A stretch of 7,076 nt of DNA, from NCBI GenBank assembly GCA_964473355.1, contig CAYYOS010000129.1:1-7076 (forward strand), in the 5' to 3' direction. Below are positions 6,250-7,076 of this stretch, one piece after another. The translations under genes and the position numbers were made by a program. The notes beneath the pieces were generated by a model. It made no database searches and was not told where the DNA came from. It was given only the letters and a program-made list of their open reading frames with translations. The number at the start of each line of letters is the position of its first letter. Positions within the stretch are counted from its first letter, which is position 1. Source of the stretch: CAYYOS01 sp964473355. GTDB taxonomy: Bacteria; Pseudomonadota; Gammaproteobacteria; Burkholderiales; REEB80.

Positions 6250-6714
6250 TTACGGTTTTACGTAGACATAACCTTCGCGGGATTGCAGTTTCGCGACCTC
6301 AGCAACACCGGAGGGAACATAGGTAGCTTCCGGAATAAATTGTTTCTTATCAAGTTTGCGGCTACGCAGCGTAATCTCACATACATCGAACTTGACACCC
6401 TTGGCCTTTAACGCTTCAACCGGCACATTATAAGGATTGCCATTTTTGTCTACGGCATCATTCATCAAAAAGTCTACCCCTTTAGAGTGAGTAACCACCA
6501 CAATCTTGGCCGCAGGGTTAACTTCCAAGTGGTTATTTATGTTCCTTAACGCATCGGATGCCTGTTCGTTACCTTGGTTGAGGTGGTAGATTACCTTATC
6601 GGGTGCGACAGAGCCTCCCGCAGCTGCCGTCTTTTGCGTGGAAGCGCACCCAGCAAGGGCAACAAAACCCATGGCAGTGGTGATTAGAGCTAAATTCTTT
6701 AATAACTTCAACAT
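6250..6714 (-). CDS. DsrE-fold family lipoprotein
   Basis: This is a small 154-residue protein with a lipoprotein signal peptide: KLLKNLAL, a hydrophobic run, then the lipobox LAGC with acylation expected on Cys23. Ala at +2 predicts outer-membrane sorting. The rest, from about residue 39, resembles stand-alone DsrE-family proteins: DKVIYHLNQGNEQASDALRN (39-58), AKIVVVTHSKGVDFLM (69-84), NGNPYNVPVEALKAKGVKFDVCEITL (91-116) and the C-terminal PSGVAEVAKLQSREGYVYVKP. Cys112 is the only cysteine of the mature domain and sits where family members carry their reactive Cys. Relatives include sulfur-relay proteins, but no precise role is known to me for this periplasm-facing form. The ATG at 6714-6712 has AGGAG at 6726-6722, 7 nt upstream. 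A longer frame from 6756 has no ribosome-binding site and would bury the signal peptide. It converges on metG and lies downstream of the EAL gene. Confidence 0.85.
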   Translation of the reverse strand: MLKLLKNLALITTAMGFVALAGCASTQKTAAAGGSVAPDKVIYHLNQGNEQASDALRNINNHLEVNPAAKIVVVTHSKGVDFLMNDAVDKNGNPYNVPVEALKAKGVKFDVCEITLRSRKLDKKQFIPEATYVPSGVAEVAKLQSREGYVYVKP

Positions 6715-6754
6715 ACCTTGTCTCCTAAATGGTGGATGGTTTCTAAGCTTAGTC

Positions 6755-6785
6755 ATTAAAGCCAGTCAGCGCAGGCTTGAGTCAA
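6755..6785 (-). promoter_or_regulatory. Possible promoter of the DsrE-fold lipoprotein gene
   Basis: On the minus strand TTGACT (6785-6780) and TTTAAT (6760-6755) each match five of six consensus bases, but the 19-nt spacer is long. Transcription would begin about 30 nt before the lipoprotein ATG. No terminator is evident between the EAL gene and this site, so the two genes could also be co-transcribed. Confidence 0.35.
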
Positions 6786-6830
6786 ATTGTAGACACTAAA
6801 TCAGTAATCGGCAAGCATCTAACTTTTTGC

Positions 6831-7076
6831 TTATCCTTTCCATCTTGCGCCTGCGTTGCTGACGTTTGACTCTAGGAGCTGAGTCAGCGCTAATGCTGGT
6901 AAGGGCCGGCTAAACAAATAGCCTTGCATGCGGGTACAACCATGGCCAGTAAGAAATTGGCTTTGGGCGACCGTTTCTACCCCCTCGGCCACAACTTGAA
7001 GCTTAAGGCTGCCTGCCATCGCGATAATCGCGGTAACAATCGCCGCGCTGTCGGAATCCGAGGCCACTTCCTGAAC
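6831..7076 (-). CDS. EAL-domain protein, C-terminal end only
   Basis: The frame enters from the right edge, and 81 residues remain before the TAA at 6833-6831. They match the end of an EAL domain, the cyclic-di-GMP phosphodiesterase domain: VASDSDSAAIVTAIIAMAGS, LKLQVVAEGVET with the conserved catalytic-site Glu, then GCTRMQGYLFSRPLP. About 20 residues follow with no further domain, so EAL is the C-terminal domain. The EAL signature and the DDFGTG loop lie outside the window. It is therefore not possible to tell whether the enzyme is active, or whether a GGDEF, PAS or membrane part precedes it. The internal GTG at 7067 is not a start, because the family sequence continues upstream as VQE. Confidence 0.9.
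   Translation of the reverse strand, partial: VQEVASDSDSAAIVTAIIAMAGSLKLQVVAEGVETVAQSQFLTGHGCTRMQGYLFSRPLPALALTQLLESNVSNAGARWKG

Noticed and set aside
6715..6756. Upstream ATG giving a 168-residue DsrE-fold protein
   Set aside because: It has no ribosome-binding site and would put 14 residues in front of a clean lipoprotein signal peptide.
6811..6835. AAGCA...TGCTT inverted repeat after the EAL gene as a terminator
   Set aside because: The stem is only 5 bp with a loop of about 10 nt and no U-tract on the minus strand, so it is not convincing.
1..7076. Search for CRISPR repeats, tRNA or rRNA, insertion sequences, attachment sites and toxin-antitoxin or defence genes
   Set aside because: No direct-repeat arrays, cloverleaf sequences, transposase motifs or terminal inverted repeats were seen. 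The window is filled by housekeeping genes with short gaps.

Overview
The window is an ordinary chromosomal segment of a gammaproteobacterium. ThyA, FolA, Dcd and MetRS all read like Pseudomonas or Cellvibrio-type housekeeping proteins. The linked order dcd - apbC/mrp - (divergent) metG is, from memory, the order found in Pseudomonas. Base composition looks close to 50% GC by eye, so a marine or soil relative (Cellvibrionales/Pseudomonadales-like) is more likely than a high-GC Pseudomonas. This assignment is inference from protein resemblance. No transposase, integrase, CRISPR array, tRNA or rRNA is visible.

Layout from left to right: the 3' three quarters of thyA (+) and folA (+), 18 nt apart and probably co-transcribed. 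They meet, at a shared hairpin terminator, a fold-III PLP-dependent ornithine/lysine decarboxylase gene (speC-type, -). Upstream of that gene is a 174-bp gap. It holds a good sigma-70 promoter with a GC-rich discriminator and a 23-codon leader ORF with a complete Shine-Dalgarno sequence. Next come dcd (-) and apbC/mrp (-), 5 nt apart. metG (+) is divergent from apbC across 45 bp and ends in a perfect 26-bp palindromic terminator. Converging on it is a gene for a small DsrE-fold lipoprotein (-). The window closes with the C-terminal end of an EAL-domain protein (-).

The genes connect loosely. Dcd feeds the dUMP pool by deaminating dCTP, ThyA methylates dUMP to dTMP and produces dihydrofolate, and FolA regenerates tetrahydrofolate. 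SpeC starts polyamine synthesis, ApbC carries Fe-S clusters, and MetRS charges tRNA-Met.

The best candidate for something undescribed is the leader ORF upstream of the decarboxylase. Its position, strong ribosome-binding site and distance from the decarboxylase start fit a regulatory leader peptide, analogous in principle to SpeFL upstream of speF in enterobacteria but with no sequence resemblance that I can see. Secondary points are two unusual residues in the FolA active site and the lipoprotein form of the DsrE-fold protein. No other novel system was found.
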